DNA of 64,000 nucleotides from Muscardinus avellanarius (lineage: Eukaryota > Chordata > Mammalia > Rodentia > Gliridae): positions 136,920,904-136,984,903 of the forward strand of contig OY726561.1 in the NCBI GenBank assembly GCA_963383645.1, given 5' to 3'. The notes under the pieces are model-generated. The model did no database searches and had not been told where the DNA came from. It saw only the letters and a list, made by a program, of their open reading frames with translations. This document shows positions 34,010 through 44,879 of the stretch, in pieces (the stretch's first letter is position 1; each line of letters begins with the position of its first letter). The translations under genes and the position numbers were made by a program.

Positions 34010-34188
34010 TTTTTGGTGGTACTGGGGGTAGAACCCAGGGGCTTTCTACCTCTGGGCTACACCTCAGCCCTATTTTATTTGGAAACAGGGCCTCACTAAG
34101 TTGCTGAGGCTGGCTTCAAACCTGTGCGATCCTCCTGTCTCAGGCTCCCAAACACGGGGATTACAAGCGTGCGCCACCACACCCAGCT
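34010..34188 (-). mobile_element. B1-dID SINE
   Basis: GGTGGTACTGGGGGTAGAAC, the linker and a B1 half ending GCGCCACCACACCCAGC are complete. Confidence 0.93.
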
Positions 34189-34327
34189 CGTATCTTAACA
34201 TTTTCAATTCATATTCTTGGATCATTTTTTATTAATATGTTAGGTTTTCTTTTTTTAATAAAACCCTAAGTGGGTCTGATTTATCTTTAATATTTTTAGC
34301 CTACTATTTATTTAAAATTCATCTTTA

Positions 34328-34545
34328 AGCTGGGCGTGGTGATGCACGCTTGTAATCCCAGCATTTGGGAGGCTAAGACAGGAGGATCGTGGTTTAAGGA
34401 CAGCCTCAGCTACTTAGTGAGGCTCTTTGCAACTCAGTGAGATCCTGTTTCAATATAAAAAATAAAAAATAGGGCTGGGGGTGTAGCTTGGAGGTAGAAT
34501 GCCCCTGGGTTTCATCCACAGTACCACACACACACACAAAAATTC
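34328..34545 (+). mobile_element. B1-dID SINE, middle cohort
   Basis: GCTGGGCGTGGTGATGCACG, GCTACTTAGTGAGGCTCTTT, GCAACTCAGTGAGATCCTGT and a right half ending CCACAGTACCAC with a CA tail. Confidence 0.94.
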
Positions 34546-34934
34546 ACCTTTATTTAGGTTCTTCTATGGAGTCTTATAGTGGTTTCACTTTATTTAAGTT
34601 ATGCAGCTTGTCAAGTTAATTATTTGGCATTTTATATATATTTTTGCCAACGTGATGGAATTTATTTCCATTATGTTTTCTAATTTCCTTTTTATTCACT
34701 TTGTGACCTAAGTGAACTGACTTACTTTCTAGTGAGGGTTCCTTAGCAGAGTCTCTTGGGTCAGCTGCATTGCTTGGATGGAGGATGAGCCACCATTAGA
34801 TTACATCAAAAGCCTCTTTTTAACCATCTAATAGAAAACATTAATTGCATCAGTATGGTCCCACAGGGAATTATTTAAAAGCTCTAAAGATGACAAGTAA
34901 TTTCTGGTATGAAATCTTAAGAAAGCAAAGCGCT
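34546..34934. other. Unique DNA
   Basis: AT-rich with no recognised gene or repeat. Confidence 0.4.
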
Positions 34935-35387
34935 GTGCAGCTAACAGGATGGGGAAAAACACCGCACCCTTTCAGACACAGACGCCAGGACCAGCCCTAC
35001 AGCCCCAACCACCGAGCTCACTTCAGCAGCTCCAGGCTCCATCCCTGAGCCCAGGTACCAACTCTGTTTACATTCTGGCCCGAGTGAGCACCGGGCCAGG
35101 CTGCCCAGGAATCCCAGAAGCAAGTAAGCCTTCCTGCCTACCAAGACAGGACGGCCTGCCTAGAATCTCTGGAGAGGCTGGTGAAAGGCTTTGGAAAACA
35201 AACTCAGTAAAACCCGGAATAAGTCCCTATTTCTTCAGACGTGAAGATGCCAATACACGGCCATCGGGGCCAAGAACAACCAGAGAAACGTGACACCACC
35301 AAAGAAACAAGGTAAAACACCAGTAATCAAGCCTAAAAGATGGAGAGTTATTAAACACCTGACAAAGAATTCAGACCATTATTTTAA

Positions 35388-35482
35388 TAAATTTTTTTTT
35401 CATCTTTTTGGAACTGGGGATCGAACCCAGAGCACCACACCTGCAAAGCAGGCGCTTTGCCACTGAGCTACATCCCGGCCCA
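35388..35482 (-). mobile_element. Free-standing ID SINE inserted in the old L1
   Basis: It reads on the minus strand as GTAGCTCAGTGGCAAAGCGC, CTGCTTTGCAGGTGTGGTGC and GGGTTCGATCCCCAG with a tail. The exact 17-bp duplication TCAGACCATTATTTTAA lies at 35371-35387 and 35483-35499. Confidence 0.95.
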
Positions 35483-35608
35483 TCAGACCATTATTTTAAG
35501 GAAGCCTAAGAAACACCAGGAAAATTCAAAGAAACAGGCCAAAGAAATTAGGAAAAAATAAATGATTGAAATGAAAACTTAGTGGAATAAAATGATAAGA
35601 AATATATA

Positions 35609-35929
35609 CGCTGGGTGTGGTGGCACACACCCTGAATCCCAGTGACTTGGGAGGCTGAGGCAGGAGGAGTGCAAGTTTGAGGCCAGTCTGGGAAAATCAG
35701 TAAGACCTAGTCTCAAAAAAATAGCCAGGTGTAATGGTGCATGCTTGTAATTCCAGCATTGGGGATGCTGAGACAGGAGGATCGTGGTTCGTGGACTGCC
35801 TCTGCTACTTAATGAGACCCTTTGCAACTCAGTGAGAACCTGTTTCAAAAATAAAGAATAGAAAAATAGGCCTGGGGGTGTAGCTCAGAGGTAGAATGTC
35901 CCTGGGTTCCATCCCTAGTGTCACAAAAA

Positions 35930-35960
<31 letters not shown>

Positions 35961-36018
35961 ATAGGACCAGGGATGTAGTTCAGTGGTAAAGCAACCCTGG
36001 TGCAAACAAATAAACAAA
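35609..36018 (+). mobile_element. Old B1-dID SINE split by a nested SINE
   Basis: Its B1 half (CGCTGGGTGTGGTGGCACAC to GACCTAGTCTCAAAA) lies at 35609-35722. Its right half (CCAGGGATGTAGTTCAGTGG) resumes at 35964, after the inner SINE. Confidence 0.88.
35723..35963 (+). mobile_element. B1-dID SINE nested in the linker of another SINE
   Basis: AGCCAGGTGTAATGGTGCAT start, middle-cohort body, right half ending CCATCCCTAGTGTCACA and an (AAAT)n tail of about nine units. Confidence 0.92.
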
Positions 36019-36072
36019 TTTGGAGCTCAAAAATGCAATGAGTGAAATTTTTATAGAAAATGTAGCAGGAAG

Positions 36073-36254
36073 CCAGGCGTGGTGGCGCACGCTTGTAATC
36101 CCACGCTTGGGAGGCGGAGGCAGGAGGATCGCGCAGGTTCAAAGCCAATCATGCTGGCTTAAGAGACCCTGTTTCCAAAATAAAAAGTATAAAAAAATAG
36201 GTCTGGGAGTGTATCCCGAAGGTAGAAGGGCTTCCAGGAACCCCAGTACCACCA

Positions 36255-36306
<52 letters not shown>
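36073..36306 (+). mobile_element. B1-dID SINE, young cohort, (CAA)n tail
   Basis: CCAGGCGTGGTGGCGCACGC start and the remodelled right half ending AACCCCAGTACCACC, then about 17 CAA units. The exact 13-bp duplication ATGTAGCAGGAAG lies at 36060-36072 and 36307-36319. Confidence 0.96.
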
Positions 36307-36307
<1 letters not shown>

Positions 36308-37534
36308 TGTAGCAGGAAGTGTTAATAGCAGAATTAATCAAATGAAAGAAAGAATCTGGGAATCTGAAGACTGATTATCTGAAAATATACAATTGGGAGA
36401 AAAAGGTAAAAACTAAAAAGAAAAAAAAAGAAAGATTATTGGATTTATAGAGAACCATAGAAAGCAATTACTCAAATTATAAGAGCTTCAGAAGGAGAAA
36501 AGAGGGACAAAGAAAAAGAAAGTTACATAAATATTAGAAAAAAATTCCAAATCAGGGCAAAGATATAAATAGGTAATACAGGAAGGTCAAAGTTCTCCAG
36601 TCAGACTCAGTCTAAACAAGACGGTATCAAGACATATTATACTCAAACTGTCAAAGACAGAGGAAGGGTCCTAAAGACAGTAGAGTTAAAAAAAAAAACA
36701 CAACAAATTACATATAAGAGAGTTCTAATAAGGCTAACCGAAGATGACTCAGTAGAAAACATTATAGGCCAGGAAAGAATGAAATAGATTCAAAATGTTG
36801 AAGAAAATAAATCTGCCAACCAAGGAAACTGTATCCAACAAAGTTGTTCTTCAGACAAGAAGAATAATGACTTCCCCAAACAAAAGCTCATCACCATCAG
36901 ACTTGTTTTAAAAGAAATGCTAAAGATAGTTTCAAGCTGAAAGTATGCTAATTAGTAACAGGAAAAGAAGAAACTCTAAAACTTATTGGTAAAAGTAAGT
37001 ATAATGGTGAATTCAAAATACTCTAACACTACAATGGTGGCGGGAGAAATCACATCTTTAGGATGGAGGTTAAAAGATAGAACTATTAAAAACCAATAAC
37101 TATGATAATTAGCTAAGAGATAAATAGTACGAAAAGATAAAATTGTGATTTCAAAGTATAAAACAGAGGAGTGGATTACATTTGGAGATGTTTGCGTGTG
37201 ACCAAAGTTAAGTTACCAGGTTAAAACAGTTTATTATAAGATGTTGCATGTAAACCTCGTGATAAGCACAAAGAAAAACACCTATGGCGGGTATCTAAAA
37301 GGTTAAAAAGTGAGAAATCAAAGTGTACCTGGTGAAAATCAACTAATCACAAAAAAGCAAGACAAGAGGGAACAACAGACATAAAACGGCCAGAAAACAA
37401 CTGATAAAATGTGTCATAAGTCTGTGAAGTAGTAACAAATATGTGTATCAGTCTCTTTCCCATAAATCTGAAACAACATTCCTAAAAATCCTGTAATTTC
37501 TCAAGTGACAGGAATAGCAGGATAATCTTTTCCC

Positions 37535-37795
37535 CTTTTCTTTATAATTTTATTGGTACATCATAGTCACACAGCACAGTGATATTCAAAGTCATAATTT
37601 TTACGTGCACGCATTGCGTGGTGTATCTCCCTCGAGCTCCCATGCCGATTCCTTCGCACCTCTCCATGAACATTATATTATTTGGTCTGTTTCCTTTCTT
37701 AAGCCTTTTTTCCCTCTTTCCTTCCTGCCTCCTCCCATTATTCTACTAACCCATCTCTTTTATCTGAAGTCCCTTTTCATAAGTGGGAGCTAGAG
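37535..37795 (-). mobile_element. L1 3'UTR fragment
   Basis: Minus strand: CCCACTTATGAAAAGGGACT, GAGGCAGGAAGGAAAGAGGG and GACTATGATGTACCAATAAA. It separates two blocks of the older plus-strand L1 sequence. Confidence 0.85.
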
Positions 37796-38639
37796 ATAGT
37801 TTTTTTTCCCCCCTAGTTTTTGGTTTTTGCACCAGTTCCTGGCACAGAGCTCCTAAGACCTGTGTGATTTCCGGAGTTGACAGAAGCTTTTAACACAGAG
37901 CTTCTGGATTTTCTGGGTGACAGGACTTTCTTGTGTTCTCGCGGGGTGACTCTTGGTGACCTCCTGGACAGGAGCTAGACACTGGAGAGCCCAAGCCAGG
38001 CTCAGATGGTGGTTGCTTTCAGCCCACCCTTCCTTCTCCAGAGGGGAAGAGCAGCTGTAACTGGAGTTCATAATCATTCATGCTCGCATGACGGAGCCTT
38101 CATTAAAGTAGCTGAGCTCCTGGGTTGGCAGTAACAGACACAAGATAAGGGTTAGGTTAGCCAAGCTCCGTGAGGGCAGGAGCTCCTGTACTCGGGGCCC
38201 TATGGACCACACTTCGCGTGTCTCTTCATCTGGATGTCCATCTGTGTCCTTTATTGTATTTTATTAATAGAGTGGTGTATATAAGTAAAGTGCCTTCTTG
38301 AGTTCTACAGATGCTTTAGCAAATTAATCAAACCCAAGTAGGAGTTAAAGGGGTTCCCAATTTATAGTGCGCTGGTCAGAGGTAACAGTGACGACCCAGT
38401 CTCACTCACGGCTGACATCTGAATTGGGAAGGCGGGCTCATGGGACCGAGCCCCTGACCTGTGGGATGTGACACCATCCCCAAGTAGATGGCGTGAGAAC
38501 TGAGTTGAATAGAGGTGTTTTCTGGGGAAATGCTCCACATGTGGGGAAATATCCTCACGTATTTATTGTTAACAGTGCTGTGTTATGTGTTAGTAGAAGA
38601 AGAAAAACTGTGTCTATACCTATCCTGAAAGTAAATGCG
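37796..38639. other. Unrecognised DNA between L1 pieces
   Basis: Block 37830-38130 (ACAGAGCTCCTAAGACCTGT, CACAGAGCTTCTGGATTTTC) reads like an old LTR, but no terminus or family could be fixed. Confidence 0.35.
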
Positions 38640-39545
38640 TTACATCTTCAATAAAAAGACACAAGGTGATTGAATAGATTGGAAAATCCAAGCGCATCAA
38701 CTATATGTGACCCGTAATAGAGCGCGAGACCCATTTCACCTTTAGGCACAAGCACAGGCAGGAAGCAAAGACATGGGAAGATATATTTCCTGCAAATATA
38801 AATGCAAAAACTATCAGGGGTAGTTGCTTACATCAGATATATTAGACTTTAAGCTAAATATATAATTATAAGTGGGTTGAACCATCATGGAGATATAATA
38901 ATTGTCAATAAATATGTACCCAACATTGGGGTACCTAAATATATAAAGAAAATAGTGCCGGGCATGGTGGGGCTCACTTGCAATCCCAGCATTCAGGAGG
39001 CAGAGACTGTTCGTGGCTTGCAGACGGCCTCAGCTACTTAGCGAGGCCCTTCGCAACTCAGTGAGACCCCGTTGAAAAAAATATAAAGACTAAAAACCAG
39101 GGCTGGGGGTGTAGCTCGGAGGTACAGTGCCCCTGGGTTCCATCCCTGGTACCACAAAAACGAAAAGAAGGGAAAATAGTAATAGAAGAAAAAGATAAGA
39201 CCATAAAAGAGCAACAGTAGGAAACTTCGGTATCTCACTTTCAGCAACAAATGGATCATCCAGACAGAAAATCAATACAGAGACATCAACTTAAACTATA
39301 CTTTAGATCAAATAGATTCTACATATGTGGATCATTTCATTCTTACAGTAGCAAAGCACAGTCTTGGGAGCACATCGACTATCTTTTCAGATCACAATGC
39401 TATTAAAGTCGACATTAATACTAGGAGAAATTAAGAAAATGGAAATTACCTAACATGCTCCTGAGCAATTAAGCCAAAGAAGAAATTAAAGGGCAAACCC
39501 CAAAGCAAACCGAGACGGATGAAAATGGACATGCGATCCATCAAA
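38640..39545 (+). mobile_element. Old L1 ORF2 5' part (endonuclease region)
   Basis: ATGTACCCAACATTGGGGTA with CCTAAATATATAAAG, then ACTTCGGTATCTCACTTTCA, ATCATCCAGACAGAAAATCA and AACATGCTCCTGAGCAATTA match the ORF2 endonuclease region of L1M-like elements in order. Frames are fully broken and internal segments are missing. A SINE interrupts it at 38957. Confidence 0.8.
38957..39172 (+). mobile_element. B1-dID SINE, middle cohort
   Basis: GCCGGGCATGGTGGGGCTCA start, right half GGGTTCCATCCCTGGTACCA. GAAAATAGT flanks both sides as a duplication. Confidence 0.93.
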
Positions 39546-39554
39546 ACTTAGAGA

Positions 39555-41205
39555 GGAGAGAAGTTTAGGTAAAGATGGCTGAATACAGGCGCCCAGCCCT
39601 TGCCTCCTCCTCCACCAAGAAAAGCAGGAGAGACGGGTGAAAGGCTGCGATTCGAGATGACTGACCGTGGAAGAGCGTGGGGAATCAACAGGAGAGAGAA
39701 AGCGTGCTACTTGTAAGGCTCAAAGACCTGGGACAACAGCATAGTGAGCTACAAAATACCTAGGTACCGGCCGCTCCGACTCCACAGCTGGAGGAAGAAG
39801 CGTTTCTCTCCACAGAGGAAAAGACGAAAGAGAAAACCCCAGCAAACTCTGCCAGTGGGGATATTAGAACTTCTAACTGGGGGAGAGTTGCACAATCCTC
39901 ACAGGTTTCCCTTAGGACGCCTCCTGAGAGGCGCTCTGCCCAGATGTGGCTGTGGTCCTGTTCTGGCATTAAAGCGGTAGAGAGATGCACGATGGTTCCC
40001 ATCGTAGCCCCGTCCCTGTTCACTGTCTGATACACACTGCTGTCAGGCCTGGTGTAAGTGCAGCGAGGACGCTGCTATTCTTGTCACCTCCTCTACCCAA
40101 GCAGTACTTGGGGGCAGCCCCACTCATGGGTTAAAGGAGAAATTCCTCAGGCCTTCATCACTTCTGGGGCTTCCAGTGACAGGTCTTTGGTAGAAGTATC
40201 AACAGTATCTAAGAAAGCCCTCATCGCCTGAGAGAGGCCACCAATCTCCCTGTGCTAGCCATCACCCAGCGGGCACCCCACGCCACGTCTGTCTGCACCG
40301 CACCTCCTGGGCTCCTCGAGGGGAGTGTTCCCACTTCTGCATGGTCCACAGAGACACTGGGTCTCTTCAGCTCTGCTATGGTATGAAGTCTGCCCGAAGT
40401 CATTAACTGCAGCCAAAAATCTGTAGGGAGACTTTAATACAGTGCCCAAAACCAGCACTTTACAACACACTGATACCCCAAAACATATGTTCAGGAGAAA
40501 GCTGCTTACTAAGAAGGCCGCCACATAAAAGTGGTAGAGATAGCTCATCTAACAGGTGAATAAACCTTGAAATAGAAGCGCAAGAAATCAGTACAAAACC
40601 CAAACAAGGTATTGTGTTATCCCCAAGAGAACATAATAACTCTCTAACAGCAGTTTTCAAAGAGTCAGAAATGGCTGAAATGGCGATATAGAATTTAAAA
40701 GACGTATTACACAACTTCAATTAAATATATAAAAATATTAACAGTTAAATGAAGTTAGGAAGGAAATGAAGGGTATGAATGAGAAATTCAGCAAAGATCA
40801 CAATTTGAAAAAAAAAGCTCTGGGAAATAAAGTGTTCAATAAATCAAATAAAAATACAGCTGAGAGCCTCAACAATAGACTAGATTGAGAAATGCAATAT
40901 AATATCTGAATCTGAACACAGCTTTTTTTTTTTTCTGAAATATCCCCATCATACAAAAATAGAAAGGAAGGAAGGAAAGAAGAAAGACGATAAAGGAAGG
41001 GAATAAGGAAAGAAGAATAAGAAATAATAAAGCGAGCTTTCATTACTTCTGAGACACATTAAATGAACAAACTTCTCTGTTTTCAGAATACCTGAAGGCA
41101 AAAAGAAAGAGTTAAAGGCACATAAAATTTATTCAGTGAAATAATACCCCCAAACCTTCTAATCTTGGGAAAGATATTGACATCTATGTTGTACAGGAAT
41201 CTTAC
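39555..41205 (+). mobile_element. Second old L1: 5'UTR and start of ORF1
   Basis: GGTAAAGATGGCTGAATACA resembles an L1 5' start. A GC-richer 5'UTR of about 1 kb follows. Then TGAGAAATTCAGCAAAGATC, ACTTCTGAGACACATTAAAT and TCTTGGGAAAGATATTGACA match the first part of ORF1. It ends inside ORF1. Small frames within it (for example 39744-39980) are not recognised. Confidence 0.7.
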
Positions 41206-41679
41206 AGGATTCTGCGTATATATGGGGAAGAAAAGCAGAGCGGGGTCTGAGGCTTAGGAGGACGACACGATCCTCCCTTTTCCGGCACTCAAGTGTATTA
41301 GGATCATCCATCTCATTTGAAGAGACGTGCAGGTGCTTGCGCAGGGTGGAGAACGTGCATCACACTTCCTCTTTTATGACTTTGGTGTTAAAGACCGCAT
41401 ATTGAGGTCAGGGAATTAAATGGTATTGTAGAGATGCCAAATTCCCAAAGAGCACATTTGATCATTTTGACTGCGGTACTTACGAAAAAGATTCTTTCTC
41501 ATCCACAAGAAACTCATTCATTTTTCTTTCTTTGTTTTTTTTTTCACCCCCTTTTGTAATGCTTGGAAAATAACTTTGGAAATTGAATCAGGGAACCTAA
41601 AACTTTGTATATTTCTTTTGGGCAGAAGATATTTGTCCTGAAAGACATGTTAATGGGTGTGTGTGTATGTGTGCTTGTT
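41206..41679. other. Unique DNA
   Basis: No repeat or long frame is visible. Confidence 0.45.
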
Positions 41680-41842
41680 TGGTACTAGAGATTGAACTTG
41701 GGGGCATTCTATATCTGAACTATACCCAGGCTCCTAGCTTTTTATTCTGAAGCAGGATATCTTCATGTTAGTGAGGGTCTCACTAAGTTGCCGAGGCTGA
41801 CCTCGATCCTGTGATCCTCCTGTCTCAGACTCTCAGAGGTGT
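41680..41842 (-). mobile_element. B1-dID SINE, 5'-truncated
   Basis: GGTACTAGAGATTGAACTTG, the linker and part of the B1 half ending CTCCTGTCTCAGACTCTCAG. The terminal B1 box is missing. Confidence 0.87.
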
Positions 41843-41903
41843 GAGGAAGACAAGAAGGACAGTGGAAGAACTCAAGAAGCTATTTTTAAAATAGATTCTC
41901 CCA

Positions 41904-42082
41904 GGAGCCAGGCATGGTGGCACATACCTGTCATCCCAGTACTTGGGAGGCTGAGGCAGGAGGATCGCCTTAGCGACTTAGTGAAATCCTCGGTAACTTA
42001 GCAAGACCCTGTTTCAAAATCAAAAGGGCTGGGGGTTTTGCTCAGAGATAAAATGCCCCTGAGTTCAATCCGTGGGACCCAA
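41904..42082 (+). mobile_element. B1-dID SINE, old cohort, internally shortened
   Basis: GCCAGGCATGGTGGCACATA start. The segment between GGAGGATCGC and CTTAGCGACTTAGTG is shortened. The right half ends GAGTTCAATCCGTGGGACC. Confidence 0.9.
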
Positions 42083-42871
42083 GACTGCCATTATCAGCAG
42101 CCAGCCTAGAAATGAGAAACATAATGTAGATGTGCTGGCTGAACATTAGAACCCGGGAGGGATGTATCGACATCCACGTTATGGCCCAGCTCAAGTGAAG
42201 GAAACTGGACTCCTCTAAAGAGCGGGGAGGGGCAGCTGCCAAAGGACTCTGCTGTGCACCTGGGTGTAGAACCAGCCCCGGAGATTCCCCAGACCCGTGT
42301 GCTCTCTTTCCCGAAAGTGGCAGTTTTATAAGAGATGGAGGAGGTGGGATGAGATATGCAACCACATTTGCAAGTTATATTCAAAACAGTAAGGGATGAG
42401 TCAGTGACTCTTCGATGTTAGCTCGAGTGCGCTTCCCCTGCAGCCCCAGCTGGAAGCACCGGGAACCCTTCCTGTGGCTTCTCACCCAAGCTCACTTGGG
42501 GGACCTCGCTCTGCCACTGCGCCTCGCCTCTTGGGAGTGTTGATAAGAGGAAGGCAGTGGGGATAGAAAGGGGCAGATCTGGGTCAGGGAAGTGAGGAGG
42601 GCGTGGGAGGACACTTAGAGAGACCGAGAGCCTGGCACCAAGCTGAAACCACCCAGAGCGCCAACTCGCTCCTTCTGAAGGTGGAGTGAGCGCACCTTTC
42701 CCAAAGACAGCTTGGTGGGGGAAACGGACTCAGGAGCTGAGGCCACATGTTTCGGGGGCGACAGTGGAGGAGACAGCAGGGCACTAAAGGCATCCCTGCC
42801 AGCTTCACAGAGGACAGGGAAAGATGCTGCAGTAGGGAGCCGGGAGATCAGTTTCTTTGAAAAATATGGTG
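42083..42871. other. Unique, moderately GC-rich DNA
   Basis: Overlapping small frames on both strands have no recognised family. Confidence 0.4.
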
Positions 42872-43072
42872 GCCGGGTGTGGTGGCGCATGCCTGCAATC
42901 CCAGTTCTTGGGAGGCTGAGACAGGAGGATGGCAAGTCGGAGGATAGCCTCAGCCAAGTAGTGAGATTCTCAGTAACCTAGAGAGACCCTGTGTCACAAC
43001 AAACAAAATTAGAAAAAGGCCTGGGATGTGGCTCGGAGGTAGAATGTCTTGGGTTCAAGCCCCAGTATCCTG
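42872..43072 (+). mobile_element. B1-dID SINE, old cohort
   Basis: GGCCGGGTGTGGTGGCGCAT start, linker CAACAAACAAAATTAG, right half GGGTTCAAGCCCCAGTATCC. Confidence 0.92.
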
Positions 43073-43275
43073 CCCATCCTCTCCTATACCCCACACAAAG
43101 AAAAATACAACATAATAATCAATACAACATAATAAGATCCAAGAATAAAAACAAAGACAGGATTCTTGTCCTCAAAGGGCTTACGGTTTTGCAGGAGGAC
43201 AGAGTATTTTGTAAAAAAAAAAATCACTTGATGGCCACCTTTGCCCCTATTACTTGTATATGATTGCAAATTATC

Positions 43276-43466
43276 ATTTATTTTTGGGTGCTACTGGGGT
43301 TCCTGGAAACCTTATACCTTCGGGTTACACTCCCAGACCCATTTTTATACCTTTTTATTTGGAAACAGGGTCTCCCAAGCCAGCGCGGCTGGCTTCGAAC
43401 CTGCGCGATCCTCCTGTCTCCGCCTCCCAAGCGCGGGGATGACAAGCGTGCGCCACCACGCCCAGC
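43276..43466 (-). mobile_element. B1-dID SINE, young cohort
   Basis: It is full-length with the intact palindrome GCCAGCGCGGCTGGC. The 10-bp duplication GCAAATTATC lies at 43266-43275 and 43467-43476. Confidence 0.95.
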
Positions 43467-43562
43467 GCAAATTATCTTTTAAAAACTAGAAAACACGTTA
43501 TCCTTCTGGAATGCTGGCATGCCTAGCTACAAAACAGGCACAGTGCACATGAGGTGAGATTA

Positions 43563-43737
43563 TTGGTTTTAGTATTGGGGATGAAGCCATGGGTATTCTA
43601 CCTATGAGCTCCACCTCCAGCCCTCCTTATTTTATAACAAGGTCTCGCTAAGCTGCTGAGGCTGACTGAAAATCTGCGATCCTCCTGTCTTAGCCTCTCA
43701 AGTACTAGGGTTCCAAGTGTCACCACCAGGCGGGCTC
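43563..43737 (-). mobile_element. B1-dID SINE, old cohort
   Basis: TTAGTATTGGGGATGAAGCC, CTATGAGCTCCACCTCCAGC and a B1 half ending CACCACCAGGCGGGC. Confidence 0.88.
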
Positions 43738-43988
43738 ACAAGGTTGTTTTTGAGAATAAAATGCCATGGAAGGTCCATGCAAAGCCTGGAACAGGAAGAA
43801 GTAAACATGCTCCTTCCCCTGTGCAGAAGGAAGAATGGTGTGTTCCGTAGAGTGGTCTTTGAAAGAGGTGGGATTTGAGATAAGCCTTGAAAGTTAATGA
43901 AGCATTTGGCCAGGTAGAGATGGAAAATAGAAAACACAGAGGTAGGACAGTGAGATAGGAAAATGAGGATCAGTATTCCAACATCAGA
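43738..43988 (+). mobile_element. Possible L2 fragment in otherwise unique DNA
   Basis: GATTTGAGATAAGCCTTGAA followed by AGTTAATGAAGCATTTGGCC resembles an L2 segment. The rest is unrecognised. Confidence 0.4.
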
Positions 43989-44182
43989 TCAGCTGGGCAT
44001 GGTGGCACAGACTTCTCATCTTAGTGCTTGGGAGGCTGAGATAGGAGGATCAGAGGCAGCGGCCAGCCTCGGTAACTTGGTGAGGCCCTTCACAATTTAA
44101 AAAAAAAAAAAAGGAAGGACGAGGGGTAGAGCTCAGAGGTAGAATGACCCTGGGTTTCATCCCCAGTGCCCCCTCCCCCAAA
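43989..44182 (+). mobile_element. B1-dID SINE, old cohort
   Basis: GCTGGGCATGGTGGCACAGA start, poly(A) linker, right half ending TTTCATCCCCAGTGCCC. Confidence 0.9.
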
Positions 44183-44687
44183 CACACACATCAATCAATC
44201 AGTGGATCAGCTCGACCACAACTGCTATAAAATCCCTCTATGGTGCTGTTAGGAATATCTTATGATTGCCTCTCCAGCTTCTGAGACGACATTGGGTTAA
44301 AGTTCTTATCTGTGAAGGGGGAAGAGGCTGTATTGAGGAGAGGACGGGGAAGGGACAGCCAGCACTTGGGAAGGTGGGAGGTGGAGGTAGGTCCGCCCAC
44401 ACGCAATCTTTCCAGATCAATATAACAAAATAAACACCTGCTGCAGGTGAGACAGGTGTAGAGTCTGTCCCAGAAGCCCTGGCCCACTACAGGACGCAGA
44501 AGCTCCCCACCTATGGATGCACTGCATCCAACAGCCACCACCAGGTGGCGCCAAACCCCAGCTTAGATCTGGATGGCTCCCAAGGGTGGGTACCACGGGA
44601 TGCTGGGGACCCCAGGATGCCTAGCGGTGAGGTGGCCCTCATCTTTTCAGCATCTCCACAGCAGTGTAACCACCAGGTTTATCACGC
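44183..44687. other. Unique DNA containing a CTCF-like site
   Basis: No supported gene. The 158-codon plus-strand frame (44573-45049) crosses MER5A and a minus-strand L1, so it is spurious. Confidence 0.5.
44538..44551 (+). promoter_or_regulatory. CTCF core motif
   Basis: CCACCAGGTGGCGC satisfies every position of the 14-bp CTCF core (CCASYAGRKGGCRS). It lies outside any recognised repeat. CTCF binding sets chromatin loop boundaries; occupancy here is inferred. Confidence 0.6.
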
Positions 44688-44842
44688 CGGTGGTTCTCAA
44701 AGCACGGTCCTCACACCGTTTGCAGCAGCAGGAGCTCACTAGAAATGCAAATCATCAGGCTCTGTGCGGATCCACTGGATCAGAGACTCTTGGGCTGGGG
44801 GTCCAGCATCAAGTCCTCCAGGAAGCATGTCAAATAAAGGCT
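44688..44842 (+). mobile_element. MER5A (hAT) element
   Basis: GGTGGTTCTCAAAGCACGGT, AGAAATGCAAATCATCAGGC and CACTGGATCAGAGACTCTTG follow the MER5A order. Confidence 0.78.
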
Positions 44843-44879
44843 GAGGTTCCCTGCTCTATACACGTGGATTTCTGGGCTC

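Larger units (their letters stand above)
34935..37420 (+). mobile_element. Old L1 (L1M-like): 5'UTR end, ORF1, inter-ORF region, interrupted
   Basis: GATGCCAATACACGGCCATC and ACACCACCAAAGAAACAAGG mark the start of the ORF1 region. AACCAAGGAAACTGTATCCA, ACAAAAGCTCATCACCATCA and TAAAAGAAATGCTAAAGATA mark the ORF1 C-terminal part. TATAAGATGTTGCATGTAAA and CGGCCAGAAAACAACTGATA mark the inter-ORF segment. ORF1 is broken throughout. An ID and three SINEs have inserted at 35388, 35609, 35723 and 36073. Confidence 0.82.

Noticed and set aside
37830..38130. Old LTR
   Set aside because: The text feels LTR-like, but I could not fix a family, an end or a duplication.
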